Part shown: in pieces, positions 36,949-46,320 of the stretch | Position numbering within the stretch: the stretch's first letter is position 1 | Layout: every line of letters begins with the position of its first letter | Assembly: GCA_023957275.1 (NCBI GenBank) | Contig: JAMLHF010000001.1 | Coordinates: 114,568 to 178,567 of the forward strand | DNA: 64,000 bases | From: Lentimicrobium sp. | GTDB taxonomy: Bacteria; Bacteroidota; Bacteroidia; Bacteroidales; Lentimicrobiaceae | Direction: 5' to 3' | The notes under the pieces: generated by a model | Seen by the model: only the letters and a program-made list of their open reading frames with translations | The model's database searches: none | What the model was told of the DNA's origin: nothing | Made by a program: the position numbers and the translations under genes

Positions 36949-38125
36949 TTTCCGAATGCAATCCTTTGGACAACGGACTCCTGGCTGCATCAGCTGCCAG
37001 TTGAAGATAACGGACTGCCCTTTCACGGGCAGTTCCGAATTCCGGTAATTTGCGCTTTCCATAAGCGACCATCCTTGCCTGAAGTACAGGATCATGATAC
37101 AACAGTAAAATTTTCTCTGCAATATCCCTGGCATCCAACGGATTGAAATACACCGCCGCCTCGCCGCACACATTTCGGGCAAAGGAAAGGTCTGAGGTCA
37201 GGATGGGCAGGCCCATTTTCATGGCTTCGGGATAAGAAGCCGAAAAACAGTCGAGCAGAGAGGGCAGGAACATGAAGTCGCACTGCTCATATAGATAAGG
37301 GCATTCCGCCACAGTAATGCGATCGGTAAAATATACGGATTTCCTGTTCGATGCCTGCAAACCACCAAATTGCTCTTTCCTGATGGTAAGGATAAACTTT
37401 ACCCGTAAATCAGGTTCCAGGTTACGCAGTTCATTGATCACCCCGTTGATAATCTCAAGATTTTTATACCTGTGATTGGCCGAAATGGTAACCAGCCTGA
37501 GTTCACCCTTCAGCCGTTCAGGCAGTTTTACCCTGTCGGACCACTGGGCCGGATGATTATAAATATTACTGTATGTATTGTGAACCTGAAAGATGCGCTT
37601 CTCATCAATTTTAAAAATGCTGATAAGGCGTTGCCGCACTTCTTCTGTTTCCACGACAAGATAATCCACATAGCGTGTAAAAAGCCTTCCCTTTATATGA
37701 TTAACAAAACGGCGTTTCAACAATTCAACCTTACTGATCACTTTGAAGTAGGGCGAATCCCGGTAAACAAAGAACGGGATGGCAAAACCAGCGATATGGG
37801 GGGCAGAAGGCTTCCAGAATGTCGGCCCGAAAACAGTGAAAACGACATCCGGCTTGATCACACGTTCAAGCAACCGGAGCCGGCTGAGCCGTCGATAACT
37901 TAACCAGCGCTTCTTCAGGCCTCCCTGTTCACCCGAAAAAGCCATAAATGAATAAAATCTGCAGTTCTCAGGGAAGCCCTGACCGGAAATCTGGCTTTCG
38001 GCCTCGGCAGATAAAAAAATATGATATTCGTTGCCGGGAAAATACACCAACTCGTTGATAAATGAGATGGCGACCTGCAGCATACCCCCCACATGAACAT
38101 TTGATGCATTAATGATGAGCTTCAT
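36926..38125 (-). CDS. Glycosyltransferase family 4
   Basis: The 399-residue protein starts MKLIINASNVHVGGMLQVAI, a GT4 N-terminus with the glycine-rich loop. The acceptor domain runs to about residue 200, and the donor domain shows PSLLDCFSASYPEAMKMGLP (an E-x7-E-like element) and LTSDLSFARNVCGEAAVYFN. The last 35 residues are a helical tail. A second glycosyltransferase-rich area lies at 24-26 kb, but this gene is isolated between a T9SS-type cargo gene and an unrelated sigma-factor module. Sugar unknown. Confidence 0.87.
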   Translation of the reverse strand: MKLIINASNVHVGGMLQVAISFINELVYFPGNEYHIFLSAEAESQISGQGFPENCRFYSFMAFSGEQGGLKKRWLSYRRLSRLRLLERVIKPDVVFTVFGPTFWKPSAPHIAGFAIPFFVYRDSPYFKVISKVELLKRRFVNHIKGRLFTRYVDYLVVETEEVRQRLISIFKIDEKRIFQVHNTYSNIYNHPAQWSDRVKLPERLKGELRLVTISANHRYKNLEIINGVINELRNLEPDLRVKFILTIRKEQFGGLQASNRKSVYFTDRITVAECPYLYEQCDFMFLPSLLDCFSASYPEAMKMGLPILTSDLSFARNVCGEAAVYFNPLDARDIAEKILLLYHDPVLQARMVAYGKRKLPEFGTARERAVRYLQLAADAARSPLSKGLHSEIKEPVLS

Positions 38126-38360
38126 TTTAATGACTTATTATTGAAGGAGACAGCGGGGTTTTAAAATTAATTACTTTTAGCTAAATACTGAATGACTGAG
38201 TAACCATATCAGGCATGAAAACTAAAAATACCGGAATTTTTACAAAAAACCCGGATTCGATAATTTTGGTCTGTATAAAGATATGAAATAAATCAGCATC
38301 TGGCACAAGTAATCTGCATGAAATGACAAAATAAAAAAATCAACTGCGAAAAGGTTTGTT

Positions 38361-39140
38361 TCATCTGAATAAAATTCCGGCCTTCAGGGTAATCCTGTTG
38401 TAACGGGTAATTGTTTTTCTGCTGTAATTTCCGTTCCAGTCATAGCCGGGTGATGTCCATGACAATTCCTGATAGCGGTACCCTATGCCAATCAGAAAGG
38501 CGTATCTGTCCCCGGCAGAAATCCGCAATCCCGCCTCAGGATTCAAAAGCACTCCCCCGTAATTCTTTCCCTGATCCCCATTCAGGTAAGAATCGGGATT
38601 CTTGGAAAGGGGAAACGCATAACCACTTCTCAGCGATAGATAAGGAGTAAGAATATCGGGCTTCATCAGCCATAATAATTCAGCAAAAACAGGCAGAATA
38701 CTCCATCCGAAGTATTCATATCCCAGTCCGGCTCCTGTAAAAAGACGCTGATCCCATTGATAGCCGTTAATCATGGTTAAGGAGGGATAAGGAACAAAGC
38801 CGTCAGCACCCTCACCGAAAAGCAGGGAGCCGCTGCTTAAATTATAATATCCGCTGCGCTTACCCTGTGACCAATGATTCAAATCCTGAAAAACGACACT
38901 ATCCACTTCTGCCATGGTAAAGAGCCAGGAGCCACAATCATTATTTATTCTGACACCCCGCAGACTGTCGCTATAAATCAGGCTTCCGGCAAGCACAGAT
39001 CCTGATTTCAGGTAAACGATATCCTGCTTCCGGTTCTGGGCCGTAGCGACACCAGGGAAAATCACCCCTGCAAAAAGACAAACAGATAAAAACCTGTATA
39101 AAAGAGTGAGATCAGGCATCAGGCAAATTTTAAGGGACAT
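38361..39140 (-). CDS. Outer-membrane beta-barrel-like protein of unknown function
   Basis: The 259-residue protein has a signal peptide (RFLSVCLFAGVIFPGVATAQ), a short N-terminal beta-rich domain (DIVYLKSGSVLAGSLIYSDS to AEVDSVVFQ, about 38-85), then alternating hydrophobic strands ending in an aromatic residue (final LFR), which fits a small outer-membrane barrel. Its ATG overlaps the stop of the LVIVD lipoprotein gene upstream, so the two are coupled. The operon ends here. It belongs to the ECF sigma module at 38.4-42.3 kb. Not recognised as a named family. Confidence 0.65.
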   Translation of the reverse strand: MSLKICLMPDLTLLYRFLSVCLFAGVIFPGVATAQNRKQDIVYLKSGSVLAGSLIYSDSLRGVRINNDCGSWLFTMAEVDSVVFQDLNHWSQGKRSGYYNLSSGSLLFGEGADGFVPYPSLTMINGYQWDQRLFTGAGLGYEYFGWSILPVFAELLWLMKPDILTPYLSLRSGYAFPLSKNPDSYLNGDQGKNYGGVLLNPEAGLRISAGDRYAFLIGIGYRYQELSWTSPGYDWNGNYSRKTITRYNRITLKAGILFR

Positions 39141-40422
39141 ACACCGGAATATGGCTGATCAGGACAAGGTTGTCAAGGTCGGTGTAATCATATTGATACA
39201 GGCCACCGGAGCCTATCAGCATCAGCAGGCCATTGTATGGGATAACATCATAGGTTTTAATATCCGGGAAATGGGCCAGCTGATTCATGTGAATATTCAT
39301 GGGGTCATTGGCATCATATACCTTCAGCCCTGCATCTCCGTCACAGACAAACAGGATATGATTCTCAATGCCCAGCCCGTGAGGATTGAACATTGGATAG
39401 GATTTTACAAGAAACGGATGCGAAAGTGATGAAATATCCACTACATCCAACTGATTGGTAAATCCGTTGCATTGCGTGCCGGAACGCAGGGTAACATAGG
39501 CATAGTTCCCTTCAATAACGACCGGATCGCACGAATTGATGTGCTCAAAAACAGATACAAAGGAAGGTGTTCCGGGATTTGAAAGGCTGTATACCATCAT
39601 CCCGGTGGTTGTTCCGAGAAACAGATGGTCATTGTATGGGAAAATAGTCTCCACCTGTCTGTCGAGCATAATTTCAGGATTCACGCTGATCCCCGGGGTG
39701 GAAGAAATATTGAACACTTTCAGCGAACTGTTGTGAACGGCATAAAGATAATCAGCGCTCAGGGTAAACCTGGCCATGGACCCTGCCAGTCCTGAGCCGG
39801 AAGAAGCTATGGAAACCTCATTGGCACCGATAGTGGGAACACCCAGCCCATCAAAATACAGCATCTCGTTGCGGTAAGTGTTCCCTTTTTCCACCAATTC
39901 TGTGACTTCCCTGGTTTCCCAACCCACGACAATGCCTTTCTCCCAGTCAAGTCCATACACAGGGTAAGTATAATCGAAAACCGGCAGCACATTCGGAAAG
40001 GCATCTTCAACCCGGTCGATCTCCACAGGATTCGCCGGATCTGAAATATCTATTGCGACCAGATCGATGAAACTGTCTGCATAAAGAATGTTTCCCTTTA
40101 TGGCTATATCAAAGTTTCCCGGAATTTCAAGGAACGTGGTTATCACCGGATTCGCAGGATCACTGTTGTCCACCACATGCACCCCTTTGTTTATCTCATT
40201 TACGAACAGATAGTTATCCTTGAAATAGATTTTACCCGGCTGTTCCATCTGCCGGGGATCCGAACGCTTTACCGATGACCGGAACTCATCGAAGCCCATA
40301 TAAACGGGCACATTCGCGGTATAGGTTATTTCCTCAAACGTTTTATCCTGACAGGAGATAAAAAACACGGATACCGGCATTATCAAAAGTAAAGCAGGCA
40401 GGATAAATTTCAGGGTTTTCAT
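39130..40422 (-). CDS. LVIVD-repeat lipoprotein
   Basis: The 430-residue protein has a lipoprotein signal (LLIMPVSVFFISC), with the cysteine as the lipidated residue. The rest is a beta-propeller of LVIVD-type repeats: GVHVVDNSDPANPVITTFLE, LVAIDISDPANPVEIDRVED, LDVVDISSLSHPFLV and LKVYDANDPMNI are clear copies. Such proteins sit on the cell surface or outer membrane and are thought to bind partners. It is followed by the barrel gene at 38361-39140, whose start overlaps its stop, and preceded by a 77-base gap from the anti-sigma-barrel gene. Confidence 0.85.
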   Translation of the reverse strand: MKTLKFILPALLLIMPVSVFFISCQDKTFEEITYTANVPVYMGFDEFRSSVKRSDPRQMEQPGKIYFKDNYLFVNEINKGVHVVDNSDPANPVITTFLEIPGNFDIAIKGNILYADSFIDLVAIDISDPANPVEIDRVEDAFPNVLPVFDYTYPVYGLDWEKGIVVGWETREVTELVEKGNTYRNEMLYFDGLGVPTIGANEVSIASSGSGLAGSMARFTLSADYLYAVHNSSLKVFNISSTPGISVNPEIMLDRQVETIFPYNDHLFLGTTTGMMVYSLSNPGTPSFVSVFEHINSCDPVVIEGNYAYVTLRSGTQCNGFTNQLDVVDISSLSHPFLVKSYPMFNPHGLGIENHILFVCDGDAGLKVYDANDPMNIHMNQLAHFPDIKTYDVIPYNGLLMLIGSGGLYQYDYTDLDNLVLISHIPVYVP

Positions 40423-40499
40423 GATGCAGGGATTTTAATTTCTGTAAATAGATGCCTCTCCTGAGCAAAGGTTGCATTCCCCGGCAAGAATATAGGGGC

Positions 40500-41777
40500 T
40501 TAACGGATTTTTACGCGCACGCCCGCCTGAAAAGACGGCCAGGCAATTCTTGCACTCCTTATGTTGTATGGCTGGGATTTGTTCATAAAAAAACATTGCA
40601 CACCAGCCATTCCGTAAACCGAGATGGCCCCTGAAAACTTTAACTCCCCTCCCAGGCCGGTGAGCGATGAAATCTGAAAACCACTGATACTTTCCTGCCG
40701 GGTGACTGATTCATTCAGAAGTCCTGACAGGTAGGCTGAGGAAGTCACGCGGCTTGCCAGCCCTTTTTCAAAAATAAAGGAATGCGATGTAAAAAATCCT
40801 GCGCGTCGTCCGTCAATTAAAGTGAACCGCAAGCCAAGCGGCACGCCGAGATAGGTAAGTTCATTCCGGTATTCACGGTAAGCCGAGTTAAACTCAGCAG
40901 TTCTGATCAGGTAACCCAGGCGTGAATATACCAGTCCGCTTTCTGCAGCCCATCTCCGCGCGAACGGTTTACTAATAATCAACCCGAGGATAAACGGCGC
41001 CTGATGCTCAGTACTTTCAACTTCATCAAAATACGATGTTTCTGCAGCCAGTTCGGAGGAAACCGCATCAAAACTGTAATTGCCCCTGTTCGATTCCATG
41101 GAATAATCCTGCTGGGTGAGTTCAATCGCGGGATTTGTTCCGTAATGCATGGCCAGGATCCAGCCACTTTCCGGGACAGATTCGTTTTTCCGGTCAGCGG
41201 GAATTGTTTCCGCCGTCAGCACAGATTTTATTTCCGCATCAGAAGGTACTTTAGCCGCAATTGCGTCCCCAGCGGGCGAAGCCACAGGAATATCCTGACC
41301 TTGCATGGAAGTATCCTGCATGATTATGCCGGAAGCCGGCTCAGCGGCATCGGCTTTTACTGCCAACGCTGTTTCCGGCGCCAGGCTGATAACGGGTGAC
41401 GAAAGCGCTGAAACCGGGGTCTTCGCGGATTTCACCCTGAAAACATGTTGCCCGGGGCCAACCGGAATTTCTCCGGTAACATCTCCTTCAGTTGAACCTG
41501 CCTGGGTCACAGGTGCAGGTTGCACTGAATCAAAGGCCTTTCTGTTCTCTGAAATTATAACATCTCCCTGACGTCTGTCAGGATTTATAAGCAAGTATCC
41601 GATCCCCATCAGCAACAGCAGGGTGGCAGCAATCAGAGATACCCTGAAAACGGCAAGCCGTCGGCGGCGGTGCATCCCTGACCTGATCCGATCCCACATC
41701 AGATCAGGCGGTGCGGCTTCAAACTGTGCCAGTTGCCGGCCCGCCTGCTCCCTCAGATTATCCTTGACTTCCTTCAT
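40500..41777 (-). CDS. Anti-sigma-type protein fused to an outer-membrane-type beta-barrel
   Basis: The 425-residue protein starts with a cytoplasmic segment containing FEAAPPDLMWDRI, a pattern I recognise from Bacteroidota anti-sigma factors. It is followed by a basic stretch and one membrane helix (LIAATLLLLMGIGYLLI, about 48-64). A long, low-complexity, probably disordered periplasmic linker (about 70-240) then leads to a domain with amphipathic strands (about 255-425; SKPFARRWAAESGLVYSRLG, ending VRVKIR) typical of small outer-membrane barrels. It lies 14 bases after an ECF sigma gene, and so probably controls it. One chain reaching from the cytoplasm to the outer membrane would be a direct envelope sensor. 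The name is inference from context. Confidence 0.65.
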   Translation of the reverse strand: MKEVKDNLREQAGRQLAQFEAAPPDLMWDRIRSGMHRRRRLAVFRVSLIAATLLLLMGIGYLLINPDRRQGDVIISENRKAFDSVQPAPVTQAGSTEGDVTGEIPVGPGQHVFRVKSAKTPVSALSSPVISLAPETALAVKADAAEPASGIIMQDTSMQGQDIPVASPAGDAIAAKVPSDAEIKSVLTAETIPADRKNESVPESGWILAMHYGTNPAIELTQQDYSMESNRGNYSFDAVSSELAAETSYFDEVESTEHQAPFILGLIISKPFARRWAAESGLVYSRLGYLIRTAEFNSAYREYRNELTYLGVPLGLRFTLIDGRRAGFFTSHSFIFEKGLASRVTSSAYLSGLLNESVTRQESISGFQISSLTGLGGELKFSGAISVYGMAGVQCFFMNKSQPYNIRSARIAWPSFQAGVRVKIR

Positions 41778-41791
41778 GGTGACAATAATTC

Positions 41792-42316
41792 TTAACCTTT
41801 TAAACGCTTCTGCAGCCAGGCCCGCGCCCTTGCATATTGCGATTTCGATGTTCCTTCGCTGATCCCCAGCATTTGCCCGATCTCTTTATGTGAACAGTTT
41901 TCAACGACATAAAGATTAAACACTGCCCTGAATCCCGCCGGCATTGCCTGTATCAGCCTTACAAGCGCATCAGTATCCGGGACATCTTCCCCTTCTTCTG
42001 CCTGATCACTTACCTGAAAGTCATTGTCCAATGGAGACGCATAACGAAAAATATCCTTCTTCCTGAGTATCTCAAGCGAGGTATTTATCATAATCCTTCG
42101 AATCCAACCTTCAAACGAGCCTTCCATCCTGTAATTTTTCAGATTGGCGAATACCCTGATAAACCCCTCTTGCATAAAATCTTCAGCCATTGGTTGATCA
42201 CCGGCATAACGAAGACATACCCCGAACATTTTCCGGGCATACTTTTCGTACAAACGTTTCTGGGCATGCACGTCGCCTTTGAGACAATCCTTCAGGAGTT
42301 GCTGTTCATCCATCAA
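41792..42316 (-). CDS. ECF-type RNA polymerase sigma factor
   Basis: The 174-residue protein has the sigma-2 region (QKRLYEKYARKMFGVCLRYA, AEDFMQEGFIRVFANLKNY) and the sigma-4 helix-turn-helix (GFRAVFNLYVVENCSHKEIG, GISEGTSKSQYARARAWL) with an acidic linker between, and no region 1.1 or 3, as in extracytoplasmic-function sigma factors. It is first in an operon with the anti-sigma-barrel gene, an LVIVD lipoprotein and a small barrel protein. The promoter that it recognises cannot be seen from one locus. Confidence 0.92.
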   Translation of the reverse strand: MMDEQQLLKDCLKGDVHAQKRLYEKYARKMFGVCLRYAGDQPMAEDFMQEGFIRVFANLKNYRMEGSFEGWIRRIMINTSLEILRKKDIFRYASPLDNDFQVSDQAEEGEDVPDTDALVRLIQAMPAGFRAVFNLYVVENCSHKEIGQMLGISEGTSKSQYARARAWLQKRLKG

Positions 42317-42536
42317 TTATTCAAAAGCGCTGTTAAGTCCGGATCAAATCTGAGATGCATCATACAAGCAATGGTTGCATGCTAAATTAGAAAATTGTTT
42401 GCATTCTGCCGGCTACAGAAATCATCAACCTTTTTCTGGAAAAATGAATCAATGGAATAGTATTCGGTACTTAAAATATGACGTCCAGTCCATCAATAAA
42501 GTTTAGACCTTTCAAAAAGCCTACATAATAATCAGC

Positions 42537-42544
42537 TAAATTTG
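42537..42544 (+). promoter_or_regulatory. TAnnTTTG -7 box before cinA
   Basis: TAAATTTG lies 70 bases before the cinA ATG. No clear -33 box is present. Confidence 0.35.
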
Positions 42545-42613
42545 CCCTGGTCATTTCAGCATAAAAATCTATTCCAGACCCGGCACAACCGGCAATTATC
42601 CTGAACTCAATCC

Positions 42614-43849
42614 ATGAATGCAGAAATCATAACTATAGGCGACGAACTGCTGATCGGGCAGGTTGTTGACACCAATTCCGCATGGATGGCGGAACAGCTG
42701 AACCTTATCGGAATCAGGGTAGTGCAGATCACGAGCATATCAGACCAACGGAACCATATTCTTACAACCCTGAAAGAAGCTTCATCGCGCGCTGACATTA
42801 TTCTGATGTCGGGTGGGCTTGGACCGACCCGGGATGATATCACCAAAGCAACCCTTTGTGAATATTTCAGCACGAAACCGGTGTTCAACCAGGAGGCCTA
42901 TGAGAATATCGTCCGGCTTTTCGGTTCGCGCGGATTCGTTATCACACCGCTTAACTGCGCCCAGGCGGAAGTACCGGAAAGCTGCACCCCTCTGCTGAAC
43001 GTGAACGGCACAGCCCCCGGCATGTGGTTCGAGAAAGATGGAATCATTTACGTTTCAATGCCCGGCGTGCCATTTGAGATGAAAGGCCTGATGAGTACCC
43101 AGGTGCTTCCGCGGCTTTCGAAACTCAGCCCAAAGAGCATTGTGCACCGGACAATTCTTACACAGGGTGTTGGTGAATCATTCCTTGCCGCAAAAATTGA
43201 AGCATGGGAAACCGCTTTGCCGGATTACATCAAACTGGCTTACCTTCCACAACCGGGCATTGTCAGGCTCAGGCTTACCGCTTCGGGCCCTGACAGGACA
43301 CCGCTTGAAAAAGAAATCAATGAAAGGGTATCAGAATTATACAGTCTGATCCCGGAGTATATTTTTGGCGAAGGTGACGAAACGCTTGAATTGGTCGTAA
43401 GCAAACTGCTGAAAGCCCAGGGCTTTACCCTTGCCACTGCCGAAAGCTGCACCGGAGGATACATCGCCCACCTGATTACCAGCATACCCGGAAGCTCCGT
43501 TTTTTTCAAGGGATCGGTGGTTGCTTATGCCAACGAGATCAAGGAAAATCTGCTTGGCGTATCGCCCGGCACCCTGGCCAGGTATGGCGCTGTCAGTCAG
43601 GAAACGGTTTTCGAAATGGCCGCCGGCATCATCAGGCATTTTAAGGTTGACTGTGCGATTGCTGTTTCAGGAATCGCCGGCCCTGACGGCGGGACGCCCG
43701 ACAAGCAGGTAGGCACCACCTGGATTTCAGTGCTTACCCCTAAAGGCGCTGAAACAAAAATGTTTACATTCGGCGAGCACCGCGGCCGCAATATCCGAAG
43801 GGCCGCCCTGGCAGGACTCGATATGCTCAGAAAACAATTAAGTCTGTGA
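42614..43849 (+). CDS. cinA: CinA-family protein (MoCF-like domain plus NMN amidase)
   Basis: The 411-residue protein has an N-terminal MoaB/MogA-like domain (about 1-170: ITIGDELLIGQVVDTNSAWM, ILMSGGLGPTRDDITK) and a C-terminal PncC domain (about 255-411: LATAESCTGGYIAHLIT, VSGIAGPDGGTPDKQVGTTW), which in other bacteria deamidates nicotinamide mononucleotide to recycle NAD. The N-terminal half is the COG1058 pyrophosphatase type. Full-length, with its own promoter and no co-directional neighbour. The competence role suggested by its name is not implied here. Confidence 0.93.
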   Translation: MNAEIITIGDELLIGQVVDTNSAWMAEQLNLIGIRVVQITSISDQRNHILTTLKEASSRADIILMSGGLGPTRDDITKATLCEYFSTKPVFNQEAYENIVRLFGSRGFVITPLNCAQAEVPESCTPLLNVNGTAPGMWFEKDGIIYVSMPGVPFEMKGLMSTQVLPRLSKLSPKSIVHRTILTQGVGESFLAAKIEAWETALPDYIKLAYLPQPGIVRLRLTASGPDRTPLEKEINERVSELYSLIPEYIFGEGDETLELVVSKLLKAQGFTLATAESCTGGYIAHLITSIPGSSVFFKGSVVAYANEIKENLLGVSPGTLARYGAVSQETVFEMAAGIIRHFKVDCAIAVSGIAGPDGGTPDKQVGTTWISVLTPKGAETKMFTFGEHRGRNIRRAALAGLDMLRKQLSL

Positions 43850-44092
43850 ATAAGCCGGATCAAATTGGGCAAATCCTGTAAATATCAAACTGACATATCA
43901 TGAAAAACCGGGAATCCGAACCCGGTGAAGCGCGAAAAAAATCAACGGAAACAAGCTTTTCAGCTTATTAATTAATTTTATTTTATAGTCGGGTAATTTA
44001 TAAAAATTTCATTATTTCTATGCATATATTACAATATGTACGGAATAGTTTTGCACATTTGCTGTTACTATAACAATCCTAAACCTAAATCC

Positions 44093-46195
44093 ATGAGAAA
44101 ATTATTTACCCTTGCCTTAACGGGCGTTTTCGGTGTTTTCGGACTCTCTGCACAGGTGCTGGTCAGCACGGACCCTATGCCCAGAAACGCCATTCTTGAA
44201 GAATTCACCGGCATTCATTGCACTTACTGTCCTGACGGTCATGCCATTGCCCAGTCCATAATGGACAATAATCCGGGAAGGGCCTTTGTGATAGCCCTCC
44301 ATCAGGGTTCATTTGCATCGCCTTCGGCAGGGGAACCCGATTACCGCACGCCTTTTGGCGATGCGATAGCCGGGCAAACCGGACTTACCGGATATCCTTC
44401 CGGGACAGTGAACCGGCATGTTTTCAGCGGCAGCAATACCGCACTCAACCGCGGCGCCTGGGCCGGTGCCTGCGATCAGATTATTCAGGAAATATCACCG
44501 GTAAATATCGGAATCTCATCGGAGTACGAAGCGTCCACAAGGCTGCTTACAGTGAACATTGAATTATACTACACTTCCAACTCTTCAGCTCCCGCCAACT
44601 TCATCAACATAGCCCTCATTCAGGACAGCATTTACGGACCCCAGACAGGCGGAGGGGCAGGAAGCAACTACCGCCATATGCATATGTTGCGCCACCTGAT
44701 CACCGGACAATGGGGGGATGAGGTCACCACCACAAGTGCCGGAACCCTCGTAAACCGGACCTACACATACAATGTGCCTGATGCCTATAACAATGTTCCG
44801 GCAATTGTAGAAAATATGAAGGTTGTTGCTTTTGTGGCCGAAGGCCATCAGGAAATAATTACCGGCGATGAGGTTGATGCGATCGGAGGAACAAACCTGT
44901 ACATCGGAGAAATTACATCGGCCGAACCATACATCCAGCGGGGATATATGAATTCCGAAAGCAATTTCAGCATTGAAGCAAACAGCAATATTGAAGGAAA
45001 TAATGCTTTTGAATTCCGGCTCGAAACGGAAAATGCCCCGCAGGACTGGCAGGTTTCCTATCTGATTGATGGTGAAGAATATACCACATCAGCCGTCATC
45101 AATCTTACCAAAGGCACACCAAAACCTGTAACCATAAGGGTTATTCCCGGAGAGACACCCGGATTCCCGGGATACGTGTTGAAAATGAAATCTGTTGACA
45201 ACCCGGCTGCCCCGGAAAAACAATACAGGGTTATGCTGATTTCGGGTGTTACCGACCTGCTTGTTAACGGGACAGGCGGACCTGAAACTACGCTCCATCA
45301 GGATGCTTATCTTAACGGATTCGCTGCAGCAGGTATCACCAGTTATGCAGTTACAAACGCTAATGCAATGCGTGATATGATCAATGCAAACGCCTACCAG
45401 GATGTTTTCACCTGCTGGCTCAACATTGCCTGGACCTTCCCTGCCCTGACCGACAGCCAGGCTGAAGCCGTAATGGATTTCATGGATGCCGGTCACAATA
45501 TTTTTATTGCCGGACAGGACATCGGCTGGGACATCATGAGCGGACAGGATGGGTCGAACGGCACTCCGGTTACGCAGAACTTTTACACCAATTATCTGAA
45601 CGCCATCTATGTCGCTGATGGATCAGGCACGAATAACAAGCTGAATGCCAATACCGATGACCCCGTTTTCGGAGGCGTTGCCCAGAGCAACATTGTTGAT
45701 GTTTATGCCGGCAACATGTATCCGGAAGAAATCAATGCCGGACCTGGCGCAGATATTATTTTTAATTACACGACCGCGGCCAAACATGCGGCCATTAAAT
45801 ATGAGGCATTAAATTACCGCTCGGTTTATTTTGGCATTGGCCTTGAAATGGTAAGTAATGTGGATGTAAGAAATGAGATCATCAGCCTCAGCAGGCAATG
45901 GTTATCAGATGAAATGGTTGGAGTGGAGTACACGCAGGCCATGCAAACCCTGATGAATGAACAGAATTACCCGAATCCCGCTTATGACTATACATGGATA
46001 AAGACCAATGAAGCCGCAAAAGGCGGAATCATTGAAATATTTAACATGAATGGCAGCAAGGTAATCAGTCAGACAACCGGCAGCGCCTTGCTGAACCGCA
46101 TTGACCTGAGTGGACTGCCAGCCGGACTTTATACCTACAGGATCATTGCAGGGAACAAAACTTCAGAAACCAGAAAACTTGCCATCATCCGGTAG
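44093..46195 (+). CDS. Secreted Omp28-domain protein with T9SS type A sorting domain
   Basis: The 700-residue protein starts at the ATG at 44093 with a signal peptide (KLFTLALTGVFGVFGLSA). The first domain (about 25-300) is Omp28-like, with a thioredoxin-type CxxC (Cys43-Thr-Tyr-Cys46 in EEFTGIHCTYCPDGH). The middle (about 305-625) has no assigned family; one part (DLLVNGTGG, later DAGHNIFIAGQDIGW) looks like a glutamine-amidotransferase-like (ThuA/DUF4350) region, with low certainty. The last 80 residues (NYPNPAYDYTWIK, IIEIFNMNGSKVI, LPAGLYTYRI) are a type A sorting domain for T9SS. A strong hairpin terminator follows (46244-46296). Confidence 0.85.
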   Translation: MRKLFTLALTGVFGVFGLSAQVLVSTDPMPRNAILEEFTGIHCTYCPDGHAIAQSIMDNNPGRAFVIALHQGSFASPSAGEPDYRTPFGDAIAGQTGLTGYPSGTVNRHVFSGSNTALNRGAWAGACDQIIQEISPVNIGISSEYEASTRLLTVNIELYYTSNSSAPANFINIALIQDSIYGPQTGGGAGSNYRHMHMLRHLITGQWGDEVTTTSAGTLVNRTYTYNVPDAYNNVPAIVENMKVVAFVAEGHQEIITGDEVDAIGGTNLYIGEITSAEPYIQRGYMNSESNFSIEANSNIEGNNAFEFRLETENAPQDWQVSYLIDGEEYTTSAVINLTKGTPKPVTIRVIPGETPGFPGYVLKMKSVDNPAAPEKQYRVMLISGVTDLLVNGTGGPETTLHQDAYLNGFAAAGITSYAVTNANAMRDMINANAYQDVFTCWLNIAWTFPALTDSQAEAVMDFMDAGHNIFIAGQDIGWDIMSGQDGSNGTPVTQNFYTNYLNAIYVADGSGTNNKLNANTDDPVFGGVAQSNIVDVYAGNMYPEEINAGPGADIIFNYTTAAKHAAIKYEALNYRSVYFGIGLEMVSNVDVRNEIISLSRQWLSDEMVGVEYTQAMQTLMNEQNYPNPAYDYTWIKTNEAAKGGIIEIFNMNGSKVISQTTGSALLNRIDLSGLPAGLYTYRIIAGNKTSETRKLAIIR

Positions 46196-46243
46196 GGATC
46201 AACCTTGCGAAAACCGGCTCTGACTCATCTCTGAATCCGGAAT

Positions 46244-46296
46244 AAAACCCGTTATCCCGAGAAAAATCAAATCTCAGGATAACGGGTTTTTGTTTT
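46244..46296 (+). terminator. Strong hairpin terminator after the Omp28-domain gene
   Basis: AAAACCCGTTATCC plus CGAG (46244-46261) pairs with the complementary arm 46273-46290 over 18 positions with one mismatch, with an 11-base loop. The right arm runs into a T-rich tract (TTTTTGTTTT). Confidence 0.85.
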
Positions 46297-46320
46297 CAGG
46301 CCATTCAGCCACTTAACTCA

